64,000 bases of DNA, taken from Cudoniella acicularis. Taxonomy: Eukaryota; Ascomycota; Leotiomycetes; Helotiales; Helotiaceae. Both the position numbers and the translations under genes were made by a program. Under the pieces are notes generated by a model. It was not told the DNA's origin. It did not search any database and was given only the letters and a program-made list of their open reading frames with translations. The stretch lies in NCBI GenBank assembly GCA_013054445.1, contig JAAMPI010000097.1:1-64000 (forward strand). The letters are read 5' to 3'. Shown here piece after piece: positions 53,401 to 64,000 of this stretch (position 1 is its first letter; the number at the start of each line of letters is the position of its first letter).

Positions 53401-56400
53401 GAATGTTTGTCGAGTCAGGTCGGGCGGCTCTATTACTATAGCCTATAAAAAGTCAAATATAAAATAGCGTTTACTATTAATAACCGATTAAGGTTTTAAA
53501 AAGAGACTAAATATAGTTCCGAAAAGAAATACTCTTAGAACTAGTTCTATTCCCGAAAAAAGAGCCTATTCTAACACGCTATAGACCCCTAGTAAGCCTT
53601 ACTAGTCCTTTAGAATTATCTAGGACAGCTATCTTTATACTTTTTAAAAGAGAGTCTTTATATACTAAATATTAGCTCGTAAGGCTAAAATACTTTCTAG
53701 TGCTTCTAAACAAGAGCTTTTAGCGTTAGAGAGTTTATAAAAGATATATATAGAGGCGCTAAAATCGATAATAGTATATATAAATAATAGAAAAAGAATT
53801 AGATAAAGAAAGTTTAATAGATTTAAAAGCGTAAATATATTATATAAGAATTTAAAACTTAACTTTATATTAATATATTAATAAAAACATATATAAACTA
53901 TTAAGCTCTAGATATAGCCTTATATCTATATTATTACTAGTATTTATATTAAAACCGCTTAAAGTCTTAATATAATAGTCTTTAATTTAAATATAAAAAT
54001 TATAATATATAAAAAACAGACCTATATAATAATGTCTAGTCTCTTCTATATTACTCTTTAATATAGCTATACTTTATTAATAATAAAAATAAAACAAACC
54101 CTAATTCCTATATATATAAAAACGCTCGTTTAAAGAGCGCCTTATACGTGTTATCTATAGCGCGTACTAAGCGTTTTTTATCTTATTATATCTTTAAGAT
54201 GTCTTTTCTCTAATACTTATACTAAGAGTTCTACTACTATATTCTTCGTCGTATCTCTAATATCTTATCTTTAAGTTATCTTTTTTTAAATAATAATATA
54301 AGTTACGCTAGAAAAGAAAAGGCTTAATTCTATTCTTTTATATTAAGAAGGCCTTTCTAGGCTTCTTTATAGAAGGCTAAAATATCTTTTTAAGCTCGTA
54401 ATATTAAATAAATAATAATCTTAACTACTATACGCGCTATATACTCTCCCCGTCTTACTTCTTCTAAGAATATAATAAAAAAAGGTCTAGCGTCTAATAT
54501 ATTTCTTTTTTTTAGATATCTTTTATCTTTAAAATATTATATTAATATTTTAACGAACAAATAAAGTTAAAAAGAGTTTTTTAGTCTAAAATCCTATTAA
54601 GTATAATAAGAATAATCTTATAAATATCTAATATTATTATATATTAAGATAGACGTTATTTAAATAATAAAAGAATTTATCTATTAAAATTCTAAGACGT
54701 TAATAGCGGGTTTAGAAGACGTATTATATTATTATCTACGATACGAATATCTTTATACTAAAAATACTTTAGTTAGACTAAGATAATAACTAATAGTAAT
54801 AACTAGGGGCAGAAACAAGGGGTAAAGACAGGGGGTAAAGATATAGGGTAGAGATATAGAATAAAGATAAGAGGTAATTCGCTAGTAGTAGTATACGGAT
54901 CTTAGGTTATACTAGTGCCTACTAGTTCGTCTTAAGGTAACGTAAGCGCTAGAGGTTAATTTAACTATTACGATAAAAGTTAAGAGTGATTAGATATAAG
55001 TTACTAATATTAAAGACTTAACTTTTAATCTTTAGACTTTTTTATATTTCGAGATAAGTCTCGATAACTAAAAGTAGTCTTAGTTTAAAAGATAAGAATT
55101 TTTAGTCGCTTATAGAGTATTATAAAGAATATATTACCGTTACGCGAACGAGTAGACGTTATATAAAGATAAAAATTAAAAGTTCTATTAGATTATATAA
55201 TAACTATAGCTATATTAACCCTATAACCGGTTATAAGTATCTCTTTCTTTAATAGTATACTATTTCTATACTTTTCTCTTATATTATCTCTTAAGGCTAA
55301 AGCTAAATATAAAGCTTTCGCTAATACTCTATTTATAAGAAAGTCTTTATATAAGCTAAAACTTATATAAACTCTTTAAAAGCTATATAAATTAACGATA
55401 TTTCTAAAATATAAAAAAAAGAATAGCCTAGTTTAATTAAGAAAGAATAGAGGTTCTATAAAAACGTTTAAGACGTTAATACTCTTTAATCTTATATATA
55501 CTATTAATACTATTATTCTCTTAATAGTATTACCTATAAAAGACTATTTAGACAATCCTTATATTATATTAACTATACTTAAAAGACAATAGCTATAGAT
55601 CTAAAAGACACTACTACTATTTAGGCTTTCTAGGTTAGGACTTCGTTTTTCTTATAAGCCCGAGACGGCCTTTTATTTTATAAATATAAGTATTTATATA
55701 ACTATAGATATTCGATAGTCTTTTAACCTTTATAGGTATCCTTTTTATATATTAGCGGCCGAAAGTTAGTCCTTCTAATAGCTTTATTACTTTTTTATAA
55801 TAGATATTATTATCGTATTAGTTATTAATAATATAGCGCTATTACTTATAAGAAGATATATATAAGGTATCGGGGGCGGGGGCCTCGTCGCTCTTACTTA
55901 TATTATTATTACTAATATAGTTATTCTACGAGAACGAAATAAATATATATCTATAATTTTATTCTAATAGGCTATTAGATCCGTTATCGGTCTAGTTATT
56001 AGTAGCGCTTTTATAGAGAAAGCTATCTAGCGATAGATTTTCTAGCTTAATATTCTATTTTATATAATTACTATTATAGGGATCCTTATCTGTCTTAGGC
56101 TATATATTAAGAAAAGGTCGATCTAGACGAAACTTCGCGCCTTTAACTAGTTTAGATCCTTTTTCTTTATAACTATAACGATAAGTTATCTTATTCTAAT
56201 AATATAGGTTAGTTTACTAATTACGGTCTATTTAAAATACTATTCTAATATATATAGGACGATATAATATACGACTAGTCCTTATAACAGACTCTTGTCC
56301 TACTTATCCTTAGCGTCTTTAGCCTTATTATATTTACTATTTATTCCGTTAATATATTAACCGAACTACTTATACGCTATACCTTTTTTAATAGCCCTAC

Positions 56401-57105
56401 TATAATCGTCGCCTATATTAAGACCCTAGTCTAAGGCCTTATCGTCTAGTCGCTCCTCTATTATATACCTCTATACTTTAAGGTTATAAAAAACTACTCG
56501 CTTATTACTTTTAGCGTCGCTATCGTCGTCGGCCTTATAATCACTAAGACCGGTCGTTATAGGCCCTTACTCTAGATCAGATAGTTTTTTATAACCTTTA
56601 ATATAGGCCTCCTTATCTCCTTTAGCTAATTAATTAATATACCTTCTTAGATCTTTTTTTTCTTTTATCGCTAGAATCGGTCTCGATATATTCTTTAATA
56701 CGTAAGGCTTCGCCGTATAAGCCTCCGCCTCTAACGATAACCTCTCTTTTACTAGCGCTATATATAGCTTTTTTTTAGGCTTTTAGATAAACGTTTAGAG
56801 TCGCTATCTCTAGCGTTATCTTTTAGAATATCTTTAAAAAGAAAATCTTCGCTATTATATACTCGACCTTTATAAATAATTAGTTATAAGACGCGAGTTT
56901 ATTTATATAGGTTATAAAAGCGTAGAGTAATATTAGAAAGGAAAAGATAATAAAGAAGGCGGTTATTATAGCTTATATTAAGAGCTTATAGATAATATAG
57001 TATATTATATATATATTAGCCGGTAAGGTGTCTATTATAAGTTTAGTATAGATAAGAGAGATTAGCTTAGAAAAAGAGTTAGAGACAGAGTAAGGGTTTA
57101 GGTAT
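50442..57105. repeat. 6.7-kb RIP-degraded, AT-rich, gene-dead block
   Basis: This is overwhelmingly A/T with abundant TATA, TTAA and CTAT steps. No open frame of note exists on either strand, though gene-like cadence survives in places. It contains N characters at about 50967-50997. An inverted pair GTCACGTGC/GCACGTGAC at 52228-52249 may mark an element edge. One relic is identifiable: the WD40 repeats at 52290-53040. The rest (for example 53.4-55.3 and 55.6-56.9 kb) probably holds other degraded transposons or duplicated genes that I cannot name. RIP mutates C to T in duplicated DNA during the sexual cycle, which explains the composition. Confidence 0.8.
52290..53040 (+). pseudogene. RIP-mutated WD40 repeats of an NLR/STAND-like gene
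   Basis: Translating across stops shows repeated WD40 cadence: VSSAIFLLDEIIFILALDNGIIRL-stop (from 52292), KLLISALDDDKIL (52447), VIVFAFSLNRSLLA (52700), IIVSALYNKTIRLRD (about 52858) and LEFSLDNKLLVSALFDKQIRL-stop-D (52957). The family pattern is [23 protein letters not shown]. Changes are those expected of C-to-T/G-to-A mutation: SPD to SLD, S to L, and the W of RLWD to TAA. RL-x positions fall at 52364, 52490, 52775, 52898 and 53024, so spacing is 126 nt (42 codons), with one 123 and one longer gap. That is the repeat length of HET-D/E-like NACHT-WD40 proteins. The upstream NACHT part is not readable. Confidence 0.65.
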
Positions 57106-57107
57106 AA

Positions 57108-57109
57108 TA

Positions 57110-57156
<47 letters not shown>

Positions 57157-57157
57157 C
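57108..57157. repeat. (AAAT)n microsatellite, about 12 copies
   Basis: An uninterrupted AAAT/AATA run sits exactly at the junction between the degraded block and the gene-dense sequence to the right. Confidence 0.9.
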
Positions 57158-57634
57158 ATTAAAACAAAAGAGAAGCGGCCAGCCTCTTTCCCTCGCGAAC
57201 GTTCGTATGCGTCCAAAATCGTATGCCCACGCAGTGCAGCCCCTTAACTCTCAACTCCAATTATCGAAAGTAAGTAAGGCTAGGTAAGGGGGTTGGGTAT
57301 CCGAAATCCGACAAAATCCGTTCTTTCGCTGGCCATTCCATCCATTCCATCCATTCATGAATCCATGCTCGCTCCTTCAACAATGACAACAAAAGAGAGA
57401 GATGGGGAAATCAAATCAAATCAAATCAAAGAGCAGAGAGACAAAACCAAATCGCTCTCGTAAAAGTCGTTAAGTCATCGTCATAATAATCATCGGCGTG
57501 AACCTTAAACCGTGTTGTATTATCACCACATTTCATGCCATCTTTGCTGGTTCTTTTTTCGTATGTGTCTGTACATTTGTCTGTATGTATGTATGTGCGG
57601 TGTTTTGTGTTCTGTGTATCCATTTGTCGTGTTT

Positions 57635-59176
57635 TTATTCCAACCAGGGAAAATCTCGCTCTTCGACACGTGTGCATGTCAAATAGCTCACATTCATCGC
57701 TTCTGCGCTGCCTAGGAGGCAGCATCTCATTAATGGCTTTACGGCTTCTCGCGCAAGCGCTTTGAGCTCGTCCATTCTGCGCTCGAATTTCTTTAGGTTT
57801 TCTCGGGTGTAGATTTCTGGGGAGAGTTTAAGGAATTTCTTGCATTCGTCGTGATTAAGGTAGGTCGCTGGGAGGGTGCCGAGGATCCGGAATGTGCGGC
57901 CAATGTTTTGGTTTGGGTGGTAGAAGGGAGGTGGGTGGGAGGAGGGTGTCGATGCGGACATTGTTGGTGAGCTTGCGGGGTGTGTTAAGGCGCTACTGTT
58001 TGTGTTGTGGCGAGAATGTCCAGGTCCATGGCGTGAAGGAGCACCCCGTGATGATGATGGAGGCGGAAGAGGAGTTGGTGCCGTGTTATCAGCTAGCCAT
58101 TGTCTGAATAGAGACATAACCAGCCAATCTGGGTACGAATTATGAGGTGTTATTCGCTCCCCTCTGCTGGTCGTAAGGGTCAATCTGAAGAGTTTACACT
58201 CGACCTTCCCGATTATGTCGGCGAGGTCCTCCACTTTGTCCTCGATTACTTCAAGTACAGAATCCGGGAGTTGATGCCTGATATGCCGCTCGCCTTGCGG
58301 CCACTGTCCCACAACATGAATGAGCGCTTCCTGAAATATCGTTTTTGATTGAGCTAGGAACCCAAGCTTGAGGTACGAAGCAGGGTACTTTGCAATTTGT
58401 TTCCAGAGCCGGGATTGAAATTGCAGCAAGTGGTGGTCAATTCTCGGTCCTACCACAGCCAGAGCATCGTAGAGATCTGCGAGGGTAAGAAGCGATTTGC
58501 ATTGGATGTAGGCTGTAGCTATGTCGATTGAATCAAGAGCAGGCGGATGGTTATAGAAAATACGGAAGAGGTTATCGTAATCGGTGAGCAGATCTTGGTC
58601 TTCCTGGCTGATTGGCAGTGGCGGAGGGGCATGTGAAGGGAGTGTAAGGTTTGCAACTGAGCGAAAGAATGAGGGGTTCGAGGCTGGAGGCTTATTCCGT
58701 ACTGGTGGTGGTCGCCCATCATTTGCGCCGAAGAGAGAGATCGCGGTGTTCTCCCTTTGCACAAGCATTGGAATATCGTCGTTGCTGGTCCCACTGTCCA
58801 GTTCGTATCTCCATCGCTTTTTCACCTCTCTCAAGCTTGTCCTGTCTATATCACTGCCCGATTCCTCCCCAATGCGCGCCAGGTCTCCTCCGGGCTCGTT
58901 CGCCGCACGCGACCATTCTTGACTTGTGCTAGCCTCAAAAAAGCCCGAGCACTGAGAGAGTATAAGTCGATGGAGGAGGTAACGATTCGTCCGGGAGCCA
59001 GCCTTAATCAGTATTTCAACATCGCCCGTATGCGAGAACTCTGGGAATTCGTTCGATATGTAGCCAGCATGCCTGTGATGCCGCCCGCCGCGCCGGTGTC
59101 TCGACGAGCTCACCACAGAGGATGGCCCCCTGCGGGCCAAATAGTTCGAGGGCTCGAGTTCCATCTGGGAAACCAT
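57635..59176 (-). CDS. BTB/POZ domain protein, 513 aa, proline-rich insert
   Basis: A single intronless frame. The N terminus is disordered with an Arg/His stretch (RHRRGGRHHRHAGY). The BTB core follows: FSHTGDVEILIKAGSRTNRYLLHRLILSQCSGFFEASTSQEW. It is interrupted by a long acidic/proline insert (about 110-185), then LLTDYDNLFRIFYNHPPALDSIDIATAYIQCKSLLTLADLYDALAVV, the end of BTB plus a BACK-like helical region. A second low-complexity stretch, Ser/Pro/His-rich, lies at about 365-430. The C terminus YTRENLKKFERRMDELKALAREAVKPLMRC is a conserved helix ending in VEERDFPWLE. I recognise it as a conserved Pezizomycotina BTB family; molecular role unknown, perhaps a transcriptional adaptor. Start ATG 59176 gives MVSQMELEPSNY. 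Confidence 0.88.
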   Translation of the reverse strand: MVSQMELEPSNYLARRGPSSVVSSSRHRRGGRHHRHAGYISNEFPEFSHTGDVEILIKAGSRTNRYLLHRLILSQCSGFFEASTSQEWSRAANEPGGDLARIGEESGSDIDRTSLREVKKRWRYELDSGTSNDDIPMLVQRENTAISLFGANDGRPPPVRNKPPASNPSFFRSVANLTLPSHAPPPLPISQEDQDLLTDYDNLFRIFYNHPPALDSIDIATAYIQCKSLLTLADLYDALAVVGPRIDHHLLQFQSRLWKQIAKYPASYLKLGFLAQSKTIFQEALIHVVGQWPQGERHIRHQLPDSVLEVIEDKVEDLADIIGKVECKLFRLTLTTSRGERITPHNSYPDWLVMSLFRQWLADNTAPTPLPPPSSSRGAPSRHGPGHSRHNTNSSALTHPASSPTMSASTPSSHPPPFYHPNQNIGRTFRILGTLPATYLNHDECKKFLKLSPEIYTRENLKKFERRMDELKALAREAVKPLMRCCLLGSAEAMNVSYLTCTRVEERDFPWLE

Positions 59177-60354
59177 CGTGCGTAAAGTTTATTGCGTGGG
59201 CAAGGCTTTCTGGTGGCTGTTAGTGTTGTGCAGCGCATGCGAGAAAGAAGAGAATCACCAAGTCAACATCCCATCTTTGCGCAGAGGCTGCGAGCCAGGA
59301 AAAAAGAATTCGGATAGAATCGTCTGATGGTATATACTCGTAGCTTCCCTTCCTATATGGGCACAGCGGCGCAAAATCCCAGCGAACTGGTCCGGGGCAC
59401 TGAGCACTCGTGCACACACAGCCGCACTGGCCGTATCGCTGTGTCTTACTCACCAATCTGTGGTCGCACTGTCTCGGCGACTCTTTCTTGCTAGAAAAAC
59501 GCGTCGAACTTTCTCTTTGCCTTGGTGCTGTTCATGAGGGAGAGAGGAGACAAACAAAAAAGGGGAACGCCCTCTTCTCTTCAACAAGGCCGTCAACCGT
59601 CCCACGCAATTCACCAAATAATCAATTGCGGCGCGCTCAGGCTCGCAGCTGCAGCAATCACCACTGACCAGCAACCAGCGTTGACCGTGGCGATCACAAG
59701 CCGACTTCCCTCGTCCAATCCTCAACTGCGAGCTCCTGTGAGAGGGTCCGCCATGGTCCGCCACTCTCTCGGAACCGTCCTATCAATCGCTCCGCGCAAG
59801 GCTCTCTGCATGGTTTCTGCTGTTCCTGTCTCTCTTGGTTCTTCACGCCTCACTGGGTCTGCGAAACGGCCGCCGCTGGCCACTTGAATCCGACCACCTC
59901 ACTCAGGTCCATTTTGTCTATTTTACCGGCATCGATAGCCCCGCCAATAGCCGCACTCCAAAACGCACAACTTTGGCAAAACTTTCATAAGTGCCTGCAT
60001 TACTCGTGCATAGACTCCCAAGATGAACCCAACGCATTTTGAGGGGGGCAATCCCGTGCATCACATACCTATCATTCAGCGGATAAGGCGCGTCACATGA
60101 TGCTTCAGAGCGGGAAGGATCCATCTGTGATGTGCTGTGATTTGTTTTGCTATTGATGAAGCAGTGATGAAAGAGCGCTGTGGCCAATACCTGCCTACCT
60201 CCTTTCCGTTCTATGTTACACGTTGCAAGCCCATTAACCCCGCATCCAGAGCAAGATGCTCAACCTGACCTTGCTAAACCCCCGTGACTTGAAGAAATGG
60301 TAACCCCTTTTGGTGGAAAAGAAAACATGAACGCCAAATTCTCAAGACCTAAGA
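59177..60354. promoter_or_regulatory. Long upstream region of the 57.6-59.2 kb BTB gene
   Basis: Neither strand shows a supported gene. This 1.18 kb lies 5' of the BTB gene and 3' of the next minus-strand gene. Its length suggests a long leader or complex promoter. Small frames are motif-free. Confidence 0.4.
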
Positions 60355-61374
60355 TCAGCTCATATCCATCTCGACTTCCATAGATTGGCCGAGGTGCTGC
60401 TCTGTGTTAATCGTGCCGTTGATTGCTCCGAGTTGCGGTTCAGTTGTCATTGGTTGCATTCCGCTGTTGAGTTTGGGCGTCTCTCCGGCTTCCATCACCA
60501 TTTCGCCGTCGAAAATTGGTACAGGACCCCTAAGGTTAGCCCAAACCTTCTCCAAACACGTACTTACGAGCCTTCCTTGTCTCAAATCCTCCCCAAACAG
60601 GAAGTAGCCCTCGTTCGATTCTACCAAATAACTCGCTAAGCCTTTGCTTTGTAGTCGTATATTCGCATTGGTGACAGGGTAGTGGTTTTCGATAAACTTC
60701 GTCCAGCCACGAGCCGCAGCCTGGATATGTTCGTCGCTACTAATCAACGACCATCCGATTCCCAAATGTCTGGTGAAATCGTCGATCGTGGGTTCTGGTA
60801 GTCCATTGCTTCTTTCGGGTGATGATGCCAGGGGTGTCATCAGGGCTCCGTTTTGCAAGACCTCTTCTGCAATCGAAGGAGTAGCAGTGAGATCAAGTCT
60901 TTGACTCTTGGTTGCGCGTAGGATGGGTCGCTCAGGACTTGACGTGCGTACAGCTTGTGTTTGGGTGTTATCTTCGGCCTTCTCTTCCGCCCATGTACCT
61001 GTCTGGCTGCTGGCCTCGATGATATAGCCTCTGCCACTGGGTTTGATGAGGGTCATTCCTTCGCCGTACTCCCATTCGTCTTCATTCTCTGGCTCGGCTT
61101 GAGGGACTGGCGCTTGAACGGGAAAGTAATCGTCGTCAGCAAGGTTTGGTGCAGCTTCATCGCGTGAGCGCTTCCGTCCTGCAGCTGAGAGCGGCGTGCC
61201 TTTCGTGGGTGTGAGATTTGACCATGACGATGATGGCAGTTGATAAGTGCCGCTGGTGCCAAAGGGCGATGTGAAGGATGGATGGCTTCCATCCATGGTG
61301 AACGAAGGCTGTGGTGGAAGCTGTGGTGGGAGGACGAGAATGGGTGATGAGTATGATTGTTCAAAAGATCCCAT
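60355..61374 (-). CDS. Conserved fungal nuclear-type protein (339 aa), function unknown
   Basis: The ATG at 61374 (MGSFEQSYSSPILVLPPQLPP) is chosen. The open frame extends upstream to 61590 but that part reads like a Ser/His-rich untranslated leader. Residues 1-70 are Pro/Ser-rich, and AAGRKRSRDEAAP is a probable NLS. EDEWEYGEGMTLIKPSGRGYIIEASSQTGTWAEEK is a conserved-looking motif. A compact C-terminal domain runs from IDDFTRHLGIGWSLISSDEHIQAAARGWTKFIENHYP through YLVESNEGYFLFGEDL to WANLRGPVPIFDGE. No known enzyme or DNA-binding fold is recognised. The gene is divergent from the calponin-domain gene (856 bp between starts). Confidence 0.8.
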   Translation of the reverse strand: MGSFEQSYSSPILVLPPQLPPQPSFTMDGSHPSFTSPFGTSGTYQLPSSSWSNLTPTKGTPLSAAGRKRSRDEAAPNLADDDYFPVQAPVPQAEPENEDEWEYGEGMTLIKPSGRGYIIEASSQTGTWAEEKAEDNTQTQAVRTSSPERPILRATKSQRLDLTATPSIAEEVLQNGALMTPLASSPERSNGLPEPTIDDFTRHLGIGWSLISSDEHIQAAARGWTKFIENHYPVTNANIRLQSKGLASYLVESNEGYFLFGEDLRQGRLVSTCLEKVWANLRGPVPIFDGEMVMEAGETPKLNSGMQPMTTEPQLGAINGTINTEQHLGQSMEVEMDMS

Positions 61375-62230
61375 GATGAAGAGAGATAAATGATTATGAG
61401 AAGTTGAAGTAATTGAAGCTGAAATAAAATTAATGGCGATGGAAGAATGAGAGGATGAGGATGGATGTGCGGTGTGGAAGACGGGGCTCAAGAAGGGGGA
61501 ATAAAGTGTGGAAGAAGGAATGAAAGCTGAGAGGTCGATGGTTTTCAATGGGAAGCTGCGAGCTGCGAATGAGGTGTGAGCGCCTTCCAATTGGTTGCCG
61601 GGTAGGTTTGTTTTGCTCCACTCAGCGTGAAGTCAGATGCAAGCTGCTTGGACACATCGGGAAAGGGCAGCTGTGGATGTCCTGCAGGGCGAATAAACCC
61701 TGTTTTCGTCTGAGCGTGGCCAGGGGTCAGCTGAGACACGCGGGGAAACCAGGCAATGCAACCGTCTTCTTGTCACGTGCATGCAGATCAGCTGCTCCAC
61801 GAAAATACACAACGTCGTGAATCAACATTTTAGCCAAGAAAAAGCAATTATATCACCTTATTACATTCTTTCATCCTAAATTTTCATAAATGGCAAAAAT
61901 GGAACTTGCCGTCGCTTCCAAAATCCACGTGCTTTCTCCTTGGCATTCCAGGTTGTGCATGTGCTTGTGCATGTGCTTGTGCTCAATTTCATCCGAAGAT
62001 GGCCCGCGGCTGAACTTTAACACTAAGCCTGAGGCCCCAATTCCACTACTTTATACCTCAGGCTTAAAGTGTCACATGGAGGCTTACCTAACATTTCTAG
62101 CGCCGGCTGAGGCTGTGTCTCGCAAGCCGCAAAGCCTGCCACGCAATATCCGGTATCGATTTACGCAGTACGATAACTCGAAGCCCCTCCGTTTATATTG
62201 CGAAAGTTACACCACAATACCTTCGCAACC
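61375..62230. promoter_or_regulatory. Divergent promoter between the 60.4-61.4 kb gene and the calponin gene
   Basis: 856 bp between two start codons that point apart. A TGTGCATGTGCTTGTGCATG repeat lies near 61957-61982. No gene is supported, although a 152-codon plus frame from 61890 overlaps the next start in another frame. Confidence 0.4.
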
Positions 62231-64000
62231 ATGGCTTCTGTTACATCTCTCGACAAGGACATGCGCAAATTGCGCATGGATAGATACACTCCTCAAGCTG
62301 CGAATGAAGTGCGGACATTCATCGAGGAATCCTTGGGAGAACGGCTAGCCCCAGGCGATCTTCTTGAGAGTCTCAAAGATGGAGTTGCATTGTGCAAGTA
62401 CGACCAAAATACCGTCTAGATTTGCGAAATGGGCTTACTAACGAGCTTCCAGACTCATCAATCTTGCGGCGCCAAATACTCTAAGATTCAAGATCAAGGC
62501 TGTGATGCCTTTTGTCCAGATGGAGAACATTTCTCTCTTCCTCGAAGCATGTCGGAATCCTCCCTTTAATCTTCAATCACACGATATGTTCCTCACTGTT
62601 GACCTATTCGAATCCAAAGACCCTGCTCAAGTTTTACAATGCCTTGGCGCATTCAGCAGAGCAGCAAATCGAATAGCTCCGGCACAATTCCCAAATACCA
62701 TCGGCGGGAAGTCGCGGAACGGATTCATGAGTCCTCAAGGGACTGGTAACGGAGGGTACGGGATAAGGGGAAGAGGCACATCAAACGCAAGTAATTCTTC
62801 GTCGGCTTACAACCCAGGCGCAAAACCTACCTTGACACCCACAAGAACCGGGGATTCGAATAGCGGAAGATGGAGTCCGACAAAGAACGGTGGAAAACCT
62901 CTGTCACCTGGAGTCAGCAGTTGGAGCAAGAAATCTGACGAGGGAGCAACATCGCCAGCATGGAATATTGCACAATATGGTTATATGGGTGGGGCGAGTC
63001 AGGGAAATTTAGGGGTGTCATTTGGTGGTCGACGTCAAATTACCAGTGCTGGTCCGCATGTCCCAAATATGGCCGAAAAAGAGAAGAAACGAAAGGAGAA
63101 AGAGGCAGAAGAGGAAAGATTAAGGGTAGAAGCGGAAGAAGAGCAGCGTAGAAAGCGCGAGGAACAAGCTGCTGAAGAAGAAATAGCGCGTATTGCCGAG
63201 GAGGAAAGATGGGCTGCCGAGACCAAAAAGTTACGAGAAAGAGAAAGGCAAAAAGCCGAGGAAGAGAAGCGAAAATGGGATGAAGAGGAGCAACGATGGC
63301 GTTTGGAAGAGGAAAGACGTCAAAAGGAAGAGCGCGAGGCCGAAGCCAGATTACAAGAAGAGCGCAAAAGAGCCCGTGGGAATAGCGATGCTCGACTACG
63401 AGGACAATTTTTAAGCCAATACCAAGCAGAAAATGGACTCTCCGGCAGCAATGGCAACAGTTCCGAGAGTAGTCGGATAAAGGAATTGGAAAGAGAGCTC
63501 GAATTAGCCCGAGAGCGTGAACATCAATATGAGACCGAGAGACAGGCAAAATTATTGCAGCGAAGTCGTCAGCAAGTCGAGGAGCACGACCTAACTATTC
63601 GAGTGAAGGAAGAAGCGGCAAAAATGCGTTCGAGATCACGGAGCCGGCCTAGAGCACAATCACGGAACAGCGACGAGGAATGGCGACGAGATGAGCGAGA
63701 ATATCTCCGGAAGCAATGGCAACAATCCAATGAAGAGGCTGCCCCCTTACCATCCAAATCGCCACGGCCGTTGCCAGAACCCACTGCAGCACCTCGAGTG
63801 ATGAAGAATAACACGGGTTCTTCGCGGCCGCTACCAGATCCAGCGAAATACGCATCTTCTACAAATGCAGCGCCCCCTAAAACTTTCTCTCCGCCTCAAA
63901 ATCGAACAGATAGATATCTTTCCTCAAACCCTGCACCCCAGCAAGCTCAACCCAAAACCACGTACTCGAGCGAAATTGGGGGTTTTGATTCAGCAGCTGA
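62231..64000 (+). CDS. Calponin-homology actin-binding protein, Scp1/transgelin-like (5' part)
   Basis: Exon 1 (62231-62397) joins exon 2 (62453 onward) in phase 2 across a 55-nt intron (GTACGA...CTTCCAG). The frame stays open to the window end, so the C terminus is missing. MASVTSLDKDMRKLRMDRYTPQ, then EVRTFIEESLGERLAPGDLLESLKDGVALCKLINLAAP and FVQMENISLFLEACRN...FESKDPAQVLQCLGAFSR make a complete single CH domain (about 20-135), as in yeast Scp1 and transgelin. A Ser/Gly/Pro-rich linker follows. Then comes a long highly charged helix from about 62998-63590 (EKEKKRKEKEAEEERL...), probably a single alpha-helix or coiled coil, and proline-rich SH3-ligand-like motifs (RPLPEP, RPLPDP). Yeast Scp1 is much shorter, so the long tail is a filamentous-fungal extension. 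A role in cortical actin bundling is inferred from the family. Confidence 0.88.

Noticed and set aside
57426..57765. Short frames on both strands downstream of the 57.6-kb BTB gene
   Set aside because: They lie in or against the 3' UTR and contain simple TGTATGTATGTATG-type repeats.
61375..61590. N-terminal extension of the 60.4-61.4 kb gene to ATG 61590
   Set aside because: The extension is Ser/His/Phe-rich leader-like text; the ATG at 61374 starts the more protein-like sequence. Not certain.

Overview
The window looks like nuclear DNA of a filamentous ascomycete (Pezizomycotina). The genes suggest a member of the Leotiomycetes/Helotiales, but this is inference. Support: short introns (about 47-75 nt) with GT...CTAAC-like branch sites...AG, a HET-domain gene, BTB proteins, a fungal bZIP/DUF3425-type factor, AA7 and AA9 carbohydrate-oxidising enzymes, and AT-rich tracts with the stop-riddled, C-to-T depleted signature of repeat-induced point mutation (RIP). 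No rRNA, tRNA, CRISPR array or viral gene was recognised.

Layout. 0-12.4 kb is accessory and secreted metabolism: a multi-pass membrane glycoprotein (255-2164), a dead AA9 LPMO gene (3016-3766), an AT-rich repeat relic (about 4.48-5.17 kb), an AA7 oligosaccharide oxidase (7307-8899), a small nuclear-type protein with paired MluI-box motifs upstream (9306-9975), and a GMC oxidoreductase (10401-12331). 13.5-22.2 kb holds lineage-specific genes: a repeat-rich membrane protein with reading-frame breaks, an atypical SDR, and a tandem pair of single-pass membrane proteins, one apparently intact apart from a homopolymer frame break and one a pseudogene. 23-32 kb is the conserved core: a BTB protein, YJU2/Cwf16 splicing factor divergent from APC/C subunit Cut9/Cdc16, a small four-helix membrane protein, and acetoacetyl-CoA synthetase. 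32.3-38.7 kb has no convincing gene. It contains a near-perfect 248-bp hairpin transposon flanked by TA, then two unrelated, diverged tandem arrays with periods of about 160 bp and 220 bp. 38.7-47.8 kb is accessory again: non-canonical SDR, HET protein, conserved unknown protein, and an aldo-keto reductase divergent from the bZIP-type factor. 48-57.1 kb is repeat territory: an 89-bp minisatellite, a MITE with TTA duplications, and about 6.7 kb of RIP-degraded DNA in which WD40 repeats of an NLR-like gene can still be read. 57.6-64 kb returns to conserved genes: BTB protein, conserved nuclear-type protein, and the 5' part of a calponin-homology (Scp1/transgelin-like) protein that runs off the window.

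Several otherwise sound genes need a one-base correction at a homopolymer (9.6, 14.8, 18.47, 30.21 and 31.73 kb), and the window contains N characters (31685-31686 and about 50967-50997). Assembly error is therefore a serious alternative to gene decay at those sites. The AA9 pseudogene and the 21-kb pseudogene are different: they carry clean in-frame stops without homopolymers. I found no clear new multi-gene system. The best leads are the hairpin element, the two satellite-like arrays, the RIP-mutated NLR relic, the tandem membrane-protein pair and the block-wise strand-composition switching around 28.5-31.8 kb.
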